DNA of 64,000 nucleotides from CAVXXB01 sp963765585 (GTDB taxonomy: Bacteria > Calditrichota > Calditrichia > JAJRVZ01): contig CAVXXB010000008.1 in NCBI GenBank assembly GCA_963765585.1, positions 861,832-925,831 of the forward strand. The letters run 5' to 3'. Every line of letters starts with the position of its first letter. Position 1 is the first letter of the stretch. Made by a program: the position numbers and the translations under genes. This document shows, piece after piece, positions 8,511 to 17,103 of this stretch. The notes beneath the pieces were generated by a model. The model had not been told where the DNA came from. It saw nothing but the letters and a program-made list of their open reading frames with translations, and searched no databases.

Positions 8511-8877
8511 AATTTATCAGGATCAACATGGCATATTGTGGTTAGGGACTTATAACGGGGGAATTTTAAAATTCGATAAGAAAAAATACACGAGCACCCA
8601 ATATATGTATCAGCCGCGCGATGAAACCGGTATAAGTGATGATGATGTAAATTCAATTATCGAAGATGATGAGGAAAATTTGTGGCTGGGTACATATGGT
8701 GGGGGGATAAATAAATTCAATCACATCACGGAAAAATTTATCCATTATCATCATAATCCGGATGATACAACGAGTATAAGCAGTGATCTTGTCCGGGCAA
8801 TTTTAAAAACTAAGAATAATAGCATATGGGTTGGTTCTGAGGGAGGACTCTCCCGGCTAATAAAATCCGACACATGA
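8470..8877 (+). CDS. Sensor kinase fragment 3: propeller blades
   Basis: Frame 1 carries GILWLGTYNGGILKFD, NLWLGTYGGGINKFN and SIWVGSEGGLSRL, three more blade cores. It stops after IKSDT. Removing one T near 8875 gives SDTDKVSFKNYQH and leads straight into fragment 4. A TTG near 8536 has been the only start-like codon in this frame, so independent translation is unlikely. Confidence 0.8.
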   Translation, partial: QFDVQSIGHNRIIKIYQDQHGILWLGTYNGGILKFDKKKYTSTQYMYQPRDETGISDDDVNSIIEDDEENLWLGTYGGGINKFNHITEKFIHYHHNPDDTTSISSDLVRAILKTKNNSIWVGSEGGLSRLIKSDT

Positions 8878-9502
8878 TAAAGTATCCTTTAAAAATTATC
8901 AGCATATTATGGATGATCCCACATCTCTGAGCACCAACCACATATTTTGTATTCATGAAGCGGTTGTTCATTATCCGGGTCAATTGTGGATAGGTACCGA
9001 AGGCGGCGGTATCAACCGTTTTGATCCGGAAACCGGTAAATTTAAATCCTATACCACCCAGGATGGCTTACCAAATGATGTCGTATACAGTATTCTTGAA
9101 GATGAAACTGGGAATTTATGGATTAGCACTAACTTTGGCTTGGCAAAATTTAATCCGCAGAACGAAGAATTTACAAATTTTACAGTCAAAGATGGTCTAC
9201 AGAGCAATGAGTTCAATTTTGGCGCAGCTTGCCGTCGTAAAAACGGGGAGATGCTTTTTGGCGGGATCAATGGCATAAATTCATTTTATCCTGAAAATAT
9301 ACTATCCAGCAAATATGATGCGCCGGTTGTCCTGACAAACCTGGAGATCCTCAACAAGCCTGTTAACCCCGGATCGGAGAAGTTAAAAGATAACATCACC
9401 GTCGCCAAAGAGATTGTACTTAATTATTCGGATAACATATTCTCTTTTGAATTCGCGTCACTGCATTTATATTCACCAGGGAAAAAACCGCTATCGTTAT
9501 AG
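8876..9502 (+). CDS. Sensor kinase fragment 4: last blades and start of Y_Y_Y domain
   Basis: Frame 2 holds QLWIGTEGGGINRFD, NLWISTNFGLAKFN and the closing LQSNEFNFGAACRRKNGEM and FGGINGINSFYP elements that end a reg_prop propeller, then the first strands of the Y_Y_Y domain (VVLTNLEILNKPV, FSFEFASLHLYSPG). It breaks in an A6 run at 9482-9487; with five A the sequence reads SPGKNRYRYRMDGFD, exactly the family pattern. Confidence 0.85.
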   Translation, partial: DKVSFKNYQHIMDDPTSLSTNHIFCIHEAVVHYPGQLWIGTEGGGINRFDPETGKFKSYTTQDGLPNDVVYSILEDETGNLWISTNFGLAKFNPQNEEFTNFTVKDGLQSNEFNFGAACRRKNGEMLFGGINGINSFYPENILSSKYDAPVVLTNLEILNKPVNPGSEKLKDNITVAKEIVLNYSDNIFSFEFASLHLYSPGKKPLSL

Positions 9503-10364
9503 GATGGACGGATTTGATCAAAACTGGACAGAAATTGATGCTACACGACGATTCGTTACCTATACTAACCTGGATCCCGGCGCTTACCTCTTCAGGGTTA
9601 TGGGGACGAACAATGATGGTATTTGGAATGACGATGAAACACGTATACATATCCGCATACTGCCGCCCTACTGGCAGACCTGGTGGTTTCGGCTCCTGGC
9701 AATCCTCCTGATCCTATCCCTGCTCTATTTAATACATAGATATCGACTGGCCAGATTATTGGAGATTGAACGTTTACGTGTGCGGATTGCCAGTGATTTA
9801 CACGATGATTTGGGGTCAGCCCTCACAAAAATCGCACTTCATTCGGAAATAATTCAATCCAGTGATAAATCTGATCAGGTTAAATCATCATCAAAAAAAA
9901 TTGGTGGTATGAGCCGGGAAATAATCACCACCATGAGCGATGTGGTCTGGTCGATTGATGCCAGAAATGACAACATGGGGAATCTGATTGATCGTATGCG
10001 CGACTTTGCATATAGTGTTTTATCTCTACAGGATATCGCAGTTAGTTTTAAAACCCATAGCCTGGATCCTGATAAAAAAATCCCGATTAATTATCGCCAG
10101 AATATATTTTTAATTTTCAAAGAATCTATTAACAATATTGCCCGGCATGCGGGTGCGACTGCTGTTACGGTAGAATTGCGAAACGACAGACAGAATTTTT
10201 CTATGCGCGTATCTGACAACGGGCATGGTTTTGAAAAGACAACGGTAAAATCCGGAAATGGACTTGGTAATATGGAAATGCGGGCAAAGAGGATCGGTGC
10301 AAAGATTTCAGTCAAATCCGATGAGGGTGTCAACATTTTTCTGACAATGAATAAAATTAAATAA
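9486..10364 (+). CDS. Sensor kinase fragment 5: Y_Y_Y, transmembrane segment, HisKA_3 and ATPase
   Basis: C-terminal signalling part. The Y_Y_Y domain finishes with RRFVTYTNLDPGAYLFRV, then a membrane helix (WWFRLLAILLILSLLYLI) separates the periplasmic sensor from the cytoplasmic kinase. The dimerisation/phosphoacceptor motif is ASDLHDDLGSALTKIALHSE (His is the expected phosphorylation site). The ATPase domain shows the N box (KESINNIARHA) and G box (GNGLGNMEMRAKRIG). No receiver domain is attached; the response regulator is the next gene, 54 bases downstream. Confidence 0.88.
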   Translation, partial: NRYRYRMDGFDQNWTEIDATRRFVTYTNLDPGAYLFRVMGTNNDGIWNDDETRIHIRILPPYWQTWWFRLLAILLILSLLYLIHRYRLARLLEIERLRVRIASDLHDDLGSALTKIALHSEIIQSSDKSDQVKSSSKKIGGMSREIITTMSDVVWSIDARNDNMGNLIDRMRDFAYSVLSLQDIAVSFKTHSLDPDKKIPINYRQNIFLIFKESINNIARHAGATAVTVELRNDRQNFSMRVSDNGHGFEKTTVKSGNGLGNMEMRAKRIGAKISVKSDEGVNIFLTMNKIK

Positions 10365-10418
10365 AGAATCCCATCATTATGGTATACTTTTTCCTCATAA
10401 ATACAGGTATAATTCAAT

Positions 10419-11045
10419 ATGATTAAAGTTGCTATTGTCGAAGATGACACGACGATTCGCGAAACTATCTGCACCTATCTTGCCACACAGAATGAAATTG
10501 CCTGCAACATGGCCCATGATTCCGTAGAATCGTTACTACGAAGTCTGGATAAAGCCGATTTACCGGATGTTATTCTAATGGATATTGGTTTGCCGGGAAT
10601 GTCCGGAATAAGTGGAATCAAAATTATAAAGGACAAGTTTCCTGAAATAAACATCATAATGCTCACGGTATACAATGATGCGCACAAGGTATTTCAATCC
10701 CTTTGTGCCGGGGCCACCGGCTATTTACTAAAGAATTCTCCTTTCGCTGATATCAGAGAGGCCATCGAAATGGTACACTCAGGCGGCGCCACCATGTCAC
10801 CATCCATTGCCCGGAAAGTAGTCGATTTTTTTCGTCCGCCAAAAAAATCTAAAGATTCGCCACTTACAGATAAAGAAAAAGAAATTGTCCTGGGACTCGT
10901 AGATGGGCTGAGTTACAAAATGATTGCCGACCGTGAATGTGTATCAATCGAGACCGTGAGGACACATATAAAAAATATCTACAAAAAATTACATGTGCAC
11001 AGTAAGGCCGAGGTGATCACCAAGTCATTGCAGGGGGAAATTTGA
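10419..11045 (+). CDS. NarL/FixJ-family response regulator
   Basis: 208 residues. N-terminal receiver with the acidic pocket VEDD, the phosphoacceptor Asp in VILMDIGLPGMSG, the Thr in MLTVYND and the Lys in YLLKNSPF. C-terminal LuxR-type helix-turn-helix: LTDKEKEIVLGLVDG, YKMIADRECVSIETVRTHI and KNIYKKLHVHSKAEV. It is the evident partner of the HisKA_3 kinase just upstream (same strand, 54-base gap). The target genes cannot be read from the sequence; the giant surface-protein gene directly downstream is one candidate. Confidence 0.93.
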   Translation: MIKVAIVEDDTTIRETICTYLATQNEIACNMAHDSVESLLRSLDKADLPDVILMDIGLPGMSGISGIKIIKDKFPEINIIMLTVYNDAHKVFQSLCAGATGYLLKNSPFADIREAIEMVHSGGATMSPSIARKVVDFFRPPKKSKDSPLTDKEKEIVLGLVDGLSYKMIADRECVSIETVRTHIKNIYKKLHVHSKAEVITKSLQGEI

Positions 11046-11586
11046 TTGATTGGCAATAGGCAATTGGCGATCGGCAGTTGGCAGGAGGCGGTAGGCAGTT
11101 GGCAGTCTGGTGATTTTATATAGCAGTACTTCACGAAGGACACCGAAGAACTTGTCACGAAGTTCACAAAGAGAACAATAATATCTGAATTCAAATTTCG
11201 AAATACTAAGTAAAAAACAAAATATCAATTAGTAAATAAAATTTTTGCGGACTTTACACCTGCTTTGCGGCTTTGCGGTAAAATTCTGACACATTACCTA
11301 AGGTACAAAGATCCTTCCAGGATGACAGTTTAGAGTATCCAGTATCCTGTTCTATCCAGTATCCAGAATTCTGTCATCTCGCAGAGATCCTCCCGATTTT
11401 ACGGTGCACAAATGGCGGGAAGATTCCTTCGGAATGACATTCCTGCATCCAGCATCTTGCATCCAGCATCCTGTATCTTGTATCCTGCATCTTGCACCCT
11501 GCCCCAATATCCCATAAACATGTGATATGCATTTTATTATATAAATGATAGATTTTTTCAGAATCCATCCATATCGGAGGTCGGCC
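11046..11586. other. Intergenic region packed with degenerate microrepeats
   Basis: 541 bases without a credible gene. It holds CAATTGGCGATCGGCAGTTGG-like words repeated four to five times (11049-11106), an ACGAAGGACACCGAAGAAC / TCACGAAGTTCACAAAG pair, CTTTGCGG twice, a GATCCTTCCAGGATGACAG copy of the window's TCCTTCGC-GGATGACA family, and a run of CATCCAGCATCTTG / TATCCAGTATCCTG words (11333-11500). Short open frames here translate these repeats and are not genes. Confidence 0.6.
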
Positions 11587-11615
11587 ATGAAAAATTTATC
11601 ATTAACATCCTATCC

Positions 11616-12974
11616 GTGAAAATTTCTTTATTTCTAATTATTGTACTCTTCCCTGTTATGGTTTTTGCCCAACTATCCGGTGATATAATCATCGGTAGTG
11701 GTGAGACATACACAACCATAACCGATGCGGTCAATGCACTCAATTCATCCGGATTCACCGGCCACTTAAAGTTTATTATCAAGGACGGTACTTATAATGA
11801 GCAGGTGGAAATCAATGAATTTGCCAACAGTGATGAGAATAATACGATTACATTCACTTCACAATCCGGTGATTCAACCTCGGTTATTCTCGCCTATGAA
11901 TCCGGCGACGCTAACAACTATATTATGAGATTAAATGGTACGGATTATATCACCATCGAGAAAATTACTTTGTGGGGTGCAAATACTAATTATACACGTG
12001 CCGTAGACATTACCGGTACCGCTCAAAATATAACCATCCAAAATTGTGAATTACGCAGTAATGCCCCTGTCCTCGCCGGAGCGCAAAATCCGGCATTAAT
12101 CTATCACGACCGGGCAAACATTACCGATGTGACGATCTCAAATAACTATCTCGTCGGCGGAATGGGCGTTTACTTTAAATCACACTTTTCTGCTCCCACA
12201 CAGGGTGTGAAGATATTAAACAATACATTTGAGAACGGGTATGGGGGTGTATTTTTAGAATATCAGAATGCTCCGGTTATTGATAAAAATATTATGATAA
12301 ACAAAGACCGCGTAGGTTGTGAACTGGTCAATTGCGATGGTGAACTAGAAATAACAAACAATAAGATAGAAGTTCTGCAATCATTCGCACTTTCATTGAC
12401 CTATTGTGATGGTGGTGTGCCACCATTCGGCGAATCCGGTCTGATTGCAAATAATTTTCTCACAGCTGGCAGTAAGGATAATACAGATGCCAAAGGAATT
12501 TTTCTGAATCAGTGTAGTTATCAGGATGTATATCATAATAGCGTAAATATTATCGGATCCAATCATCTTTACGCCCGGGCATTTGAGCTGACCGGTGGAA
12601 GTAACAACACAATTATGAATAACATCTTTGCCAATCAAAATGACGGTTACGCCTGTTATATAAATTCTCCTGGTGCTAACACCGAACTGGATTACAATAC
12701 CTATTACAGCCCGGCCAACTTTCCCTATTTCTGGAATGCAAATTATACCACCTTGACCGATTATCAGACAGCCAGTGGCCTCGATGCGCATTCGCAGGAA
12801 GTTTATCCCGGTTTTACATCTGATACGGACCTGCATACCCTGGCACCCTGGTTGAATAACAAAGGTAATTATATCTCAGAGGTTCCAGAGGATATTAATG
12901 GTATAACTCGTTCGGATCCACCGGATGTAGGTGCCGCTGAATTTACACCCCGGCAGGTACAACAACACCCCTGA
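11616..12974 (+). CDS. Giant surface protein, part 1: signal peptide and right-handed beta-helix
   Basis: Start of a gene that seems to run to 19724. A GTG start at 11616 gives a good signal peptide (KISLFLIIVLFPVMVFAQ). An ATG at 11587 with GGAGG before it opens a 10-codon frame (MKNLSLTSYP) whose TGA overlaps that GTG; this is either a coupled leader or another frameshift at the true start. The mature part is a parallel beta-helix of the pectate-lyase-like type: TYTTITDAVNALNSSGFTGH, KDGTYNEQVEI, then Asn-rich coils (NNTIMNNIFANQ), ending in the choice-of-anchor element DPPDVGAAEF. The frame breaks near 12960, and a second copy of the same module follows in another frame. Confidence 0.8.
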   Translation: MKISLFLIIVLFPVMVFAQLSGDIIIGSGETYTTITDAVNALNSSGFTGHLKFIIKDGTYNEQVEINEFANSDENNTITFTSQSGDSTSVILAYESGDANNYIMRLNGTDYITIEKITLWGANTNYTRAVDITGTAQNITIQNCELRSNAPVLAGAQNPALIYHDRANITDVTISNNYLVGGMGVYFKSHFSAPTQGVKILNNTFENGYGGVFLEYQNAPVIDKNIMINKDRVGCELVNCDGELEITNNKIEVLQSFALSLTYCDGGVPPFGESGLIANNFLTAGSKDNTDAKGIFLNQCSYQDVYHNSVNIIGSNHLYARAFELTGGSNNTIMNNIFANQNDGYACYINSPGANTELDYNTYYSPANFPYFWNANYTTLTDYQTASGLDAHSQEVYPGFTSDTDLHTLAPWLNNKGNYISEVPEDINGITRSDPPDVGAAEFTPRQVQQHP

Positions 12975-14901
12975 ACGGAACTTATGAGATCGGTTCAAAT
13001 CCATATTATACTTTTAGCGATGCCATTGATGATTTGCTGTTAAAAGGTATAAGCGGTCCGGTAATTTTTAATATAGCCAGTGGTCAGTATAATGAGCAGT
13101 TGATCATCCAGGATATTCCGGGAGCAAGCGATGTGAATACCATAACTTTCCGTTCTCTCTCCGGCGATCCGGATGATGTGGTTAGTATATTATTATGATT
13201 CCGGGATTGATAATAATTATGTAGTACTGATGAAAGGAGCCGATAACTGGCGTTTTGAAGATCTCACATTTCCGGTCAAATACCAGCCCCGTGACAACCT
13301 ATGGCAGGGTTTTCCACTTGTTTGCCGGAACAGAAGACCTGAAATTTGATAATTGCCGGCTGATCGGATCTCCGGTAAATAATTCTGGGGCTAAGGAATT
13401 GGCAGTATTGTATTCTTATCATTCCGTTTATACCAGCCGGGTTTTTGAAAACAATCTATTTCAACATGGCAGCTTATAGTTTCTATGATCAGAATCACCA
13501 TAATATGCCATTTGTAAAAGGGCTTAAATTCGTAAATAATGAGTTTAAAGAAGCACATTATGCAGTTTTTTTAGACTATCATCAATCACCGAAGTATTGC
13601 AGGTAATAAAATCCACGAGACTGATGATACCGGAATTCATATTGCCCATGCAGTCAGGAAAAATTGAAATATTAACAAATCAGATATCAGGTCGATCAGA
13701 TATCCGCATTATACCTGGAATCATGTGATGGATCGTGATATCGGGGACTAGTGGTAAATAATTTTATCCACTCCGGCAGGTGACAAGTTCGGCCTATGGC
13801 ATGCGGATTTACAACACAAATAATTTTGATTTTTATCATAACAGTGTTTCGGTCACCAGCCCCAGCGCTTTAGTATGGCAGAGCCCTTTATCTGAGCTTG
13901 GGTCAGAATTTAACTTTGTAAATAATATTTTTTCAAATTCCGGAGGTGGAGTATGCGTATTATATTGATACGCCACGGCCGCATTCACCAGTTCGGATTA
14001 TAATGATTTGTATTATACCGGAGCCAGTTTTGGCCAAATGGAAGTGGGGATCATGCCGATTTAGCAGCGTTGCAAAGTACAAGTGGAATGGAGACCAACT
14101 CGGTTTCCGTAAATCCGCAGTTTGTTTCAACCAGCGATCTACACACTTCAGCCGCAGGTCTGGATGGTGCGGCACAGCATCTGGCTGCCGTGCCATTTGA
14201 TATCGACGGCCAGCCACGTAATCCCTCCACACCGGATATCGGTGCCGATGAATTTATGACCGGGCCCAATAATCCGCCTACGGTTAGTATCACCATTTCA
14301 GATGTCAGTTATCCTGAGGATAGCGGTCCGCACACCACGGTTGGCTGATTTAAACACAGTTTTTTCTGATCCGGATGCAGGTGATTATTCTGATTTTCAA
14401 TGCATATTCCGATAATCAGGCAATAGCAGCAACGATTACCTCACCGGCTCTGATATTACACTCTCAGGCAAATTATTTTGGCAGTGCAAATATTATTGTT
14501 ACTGCAACTGATTTTGCCACCAATGCTGTAAGAGACACATTTTTAGTCACATTTACGCCGGTAAATGATGATCCGGTAGCCGTTGATGATATCGACTTCT
14601 TCGGGCGCTAATCATCCATTTACAATTTATGTACTGGCTAATGATTATGATGTGGATGGAGATGCTATTCCATCACTACCCAGTCTCAGGGTCAGCATGG
14701 CAGTACACTCTATAGATCCCGGAGATACGATCGATCACATATACACCCCAAAATGGATTTTTTGGTGCGGATTCATTTACATATGATATCAGTGATGGAC
14801 ATGGCGGCTCTGATCAGGCCACAGTTTATGTTACGATCACTACCCTGTTTACAGAAGTTGAATTAAATATTCCTGACATCTCTCATGGTCTGGGAATCTG
14901 G
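12975..14901 (+). pseudogene. Giant surface protein, middle part: second beta-helix and cadherin-like domain, many frameshifts
   Basis: No long frame is open, yet all three frames hold consecutive pieces of one protein. Frame 2 from 12971: LNGTYEIGSNPYYTFSDAI and GQYNEQLIIQDIPGASDV, a repeat of the part-1 module. Frame 3 from 13194: YDSGIDNNYVVLMKGADNW. Frame 1: GRVFHLFAGTEDLKFDN. Later pieces are NTNNFDFYHNSVSV (frame 1), PDIGADEFMTG and NNPPTVSITISDVSYPED (frame 3), and a VCBS/cadherin-like stretch PVAVDD, IYVLANDYDVDGD and ADSFTYDISDGHGGSDQATV leading in frame into part 3. At least seven shifts occur in 1.9 kb, so this is either real decay or a poorly resolved assembly. Confidence 0.75.
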
Positions 14902-17103
14902 GTGGATTACGATATGGATGGTGATTTGGATATTCTCATTTCTGGGAATGATCAATCCAGTAACAGATTACTACGTCTTTACAGAAACAATAATGGATCA
15001 TTTTTTCTAATGAAAGATTTCCCGGGATTATCACCCGGAAACTCAATGGCTGCGTCCTGGGGTGATTTTGACAATGATGGTGATCCGGATTTGCTGGCCA
15101 CAGGTTATGAGGATATTTCAAGTCGTGCCACGAAATTATTCCGCAATGATATTAATAATTTCACAGAAATGACCACCGGGATACCCGGCATATCAGATGG
15201 TGCAGTCGATTGGGGTGATTTTGATAATGACGGGGATCTGGATATCCTGTTAGCTGGTATAGACGGTTCCGGCAATGAGATGACAAAAATATACAATAAT
15301 CTCGGAGCAGGTCCCGGTAACAATTGGGTATTTGTTCCCGTGAATTCTTCCTTAGCCGGTATTCAAAAAGGTACTGCTGTGTGGGGAGATTACGACAATG
15401 ATATGGATCTCGACATATTATTATCCGGTGAGTCAGGTACAAGAATCCTCAGGATTTACAAAAATGATAACGGCACTTTTGCTAATGCCAATGCCGGTTT
15501 GACGGCTGTCTCCGGCAGCGCGGACTGGGGGGACTACGACAGTGATGGCGATCTTGATATTCTTGTGAATGGAATAAATCAATCCCTTGACGAAATTTGC
15601 GACATCTACCAAAATACCAATGGTTCATTTACCAATATCAATGCTGGAATTCCCGGGCTATCAAAGGGATCCGCAGTATGGGGTGATTACGATAATGATG
15701 GCGATTTGGATGTTTGCCTGACAGGAACCAATTCTGACAATGAACCTACAACAAAAATATATGACAACATGGGGAGCAACTCATTTAGCGAAGCATCGGT
15801 AGCCTTACCCGGCGTCGTGTTTAGTTCAGCCAACTGGGGAGATTATGACAATGACGGACGGCTCGATTTATTAATGACGGGATACCAATATACGGAGCCA
15901 AACGTTTTTATCGCGCTTTATAAAAATGCCATTCCTACAATTAATACGCCACCCTTCCCACCTGTTTTAGGTTCACCGCAGGCAAGCGAAACTGGTGTGA
16001 CATTAAGTTGGGATCCGGCCAGCGATAGCCAAACTGCTTCATCAGGTTTAAGTTATAACCTGAAGATTGGTGAAGTATCTGGTGGATCACAAATATTATC
16101 AGCCATGTCGAATGCCAATGGATACCGGCAAATTGTGGACATTGGAAATACAAGCATGGATACTTCCTGGACGATTGACGGTCTGACTTCCGGAAGATTG
16201 TATTATTGGAGTGTTCAATCCATCGATGGTGCTTTTGCCGGTTCAGCGTTTAGCGAAGGTTATTTTAGTACCGTATCCCCCTATATTGAAGATATTTTTA
16301 CCGGTATTCCAGGAATGATGAACGGAAATGCCGCCTGGGGTGATTATGATAATGATGGCGATCTGGACCTGGTCATTGCAGGGGATGTGGTGGATGCCAG
16401 AAAGTGTGCAATTTATAATAATGATGATGGCGTTTTTTCGGAAATACAAGATGATTTACCCGATGCAAATACTGCTACACTGAGATGGGGTGATTATGAT
16501 AATGATGGTGATCTGGATCTTTTTTATAGTGGCGCACCTCCCGCAGGCAGTGAGTTTGTTCGGATATATCAAAATAATTCCGGATCATTTAGTGATATCA
16601 ACGCAAATTTTGGTTTATTGAGCAACGGCCGCGTTTCCGATGCTCAGTGGGGAGACTATGACAATGATGGTGATCTCGATATTCTCCTGGCCGGTTACTA
16701 TAATAGCCCCCAGACCAAAATATTCATAAATACCAATGGGGTATTCTCCGCGGATGATGCCGTATTGCATGGGGTAAGCCATGGTTCAGTATCATGGGTA
16801 GATTATGATACTGATGGTGATCTTGATATTTTTATAATGGGAAGTTCTCCTGTCAATGGCATAATGGCAACTTTATATAAAAACAATAATGGGGAGTTCG
16901 TAGATCAGAACCCTGGTTTTACCGGCGCTCATTATGGATCTGCCGACTGGGGTGATTATGATAGCGATGGAGATCCGGATCTATTACTTACCGGTACTGC
17001 ATCTATCAATGATATATTGCAGCCGGTGAGCAAACTCTATCGTAATGATGTTTCGATGGAAATGGATTCACCGATACTAATGCGGATATCCAGGGAATTA
17101 TAG
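14902..17103 (+). CDS. Giant surface protein, part 3: VCBS/FG-GAP repeats with an Fn3 domain
   Basis: 733 residues, in frame with coding sequence upstream to about 14760. About twelve repeats of some 60 residues centre on WGDYDNDGDLDILLAG, the calcium-binding DxDxDG motif of FG-GAP/VCBS-type propellers found in integrin-like and adhesive bacterial proteins. Seven repeats are followed by a fibronectin type III domain (SYNLKIGEVSGGSQ, SGRLYYWSVQSIDGAFAGS) and then five more repeats. The frame is lost near 17064; the next repeat (IIDGNASWGDFDNDGDLDIL) continues in frame 3. Confidence 0.85.
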   Translation: MDYDMDGDLDILISGNDQSSNRLLRLYRNNNGSFFLMKDFPGLSPGNSMAASWGDFDNDGDPDLLATGYEDISSRATKLFRNDINNFTEMTTGIPGISDGAVDWGDFDNDGDLDILLAGIDGSGNEMTKIYNNLGAGPGNNWVFVPVNSSLAGIQKGTAVWGDYDNDMDLDILLSGESGTRILRIYKNDNGTFANANAGLTAVSGSADWGDYDSDGDLDILVNGINQSLDEICDIYQNTNGSFTNINAGIPGLSKGSAVWGDYDNDGDLDVCLTGTNSDNEPTTKIYDNMGSNSFSEASVALPGVVFSSANWGDYDNDGRLDLLMTGYQYTEPNVFIALYKNAIPTINTPPFPPVLGSPQASETGVTLSWDPASDSQTASSGLSYNLKIGEVSGGSQILSAMSNANGYRQIVDIGNTSMDTSWTIDGLTSGRLYYWSVQSIDGAFAGSAFSEGYFSTVSPYIEDIFTGIPGMMNGNAAWGDYDNDGDLDLVIAGDVVDARKCAIYNNDDGVFSEIQDDLPDANTATLRWGDYDNDGDLDLFYSGAPPAGSEFVRIYQNNSGSFSDINANFGLLSNGRVSDAQWGDYDNDGDLDILLAGYYNSPQTKIFINTNGVFSADDAVLHGVSHGSVSWVDYDTDGDLDIFIMGSSPVNGIMATLYKNNNGEFVDQNPGFTGAHYGSADWGDYDSDGDPDLLLTGTASINDILQPVSKLYRNDVSMEMDSPILMRISREL

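Noticed and set aside
8007..9502. Separate small propeller proteins
   Set aside because: The pieces are consecutive parts of one reg_prop sensor; each joins the next exactly when one base is removed.
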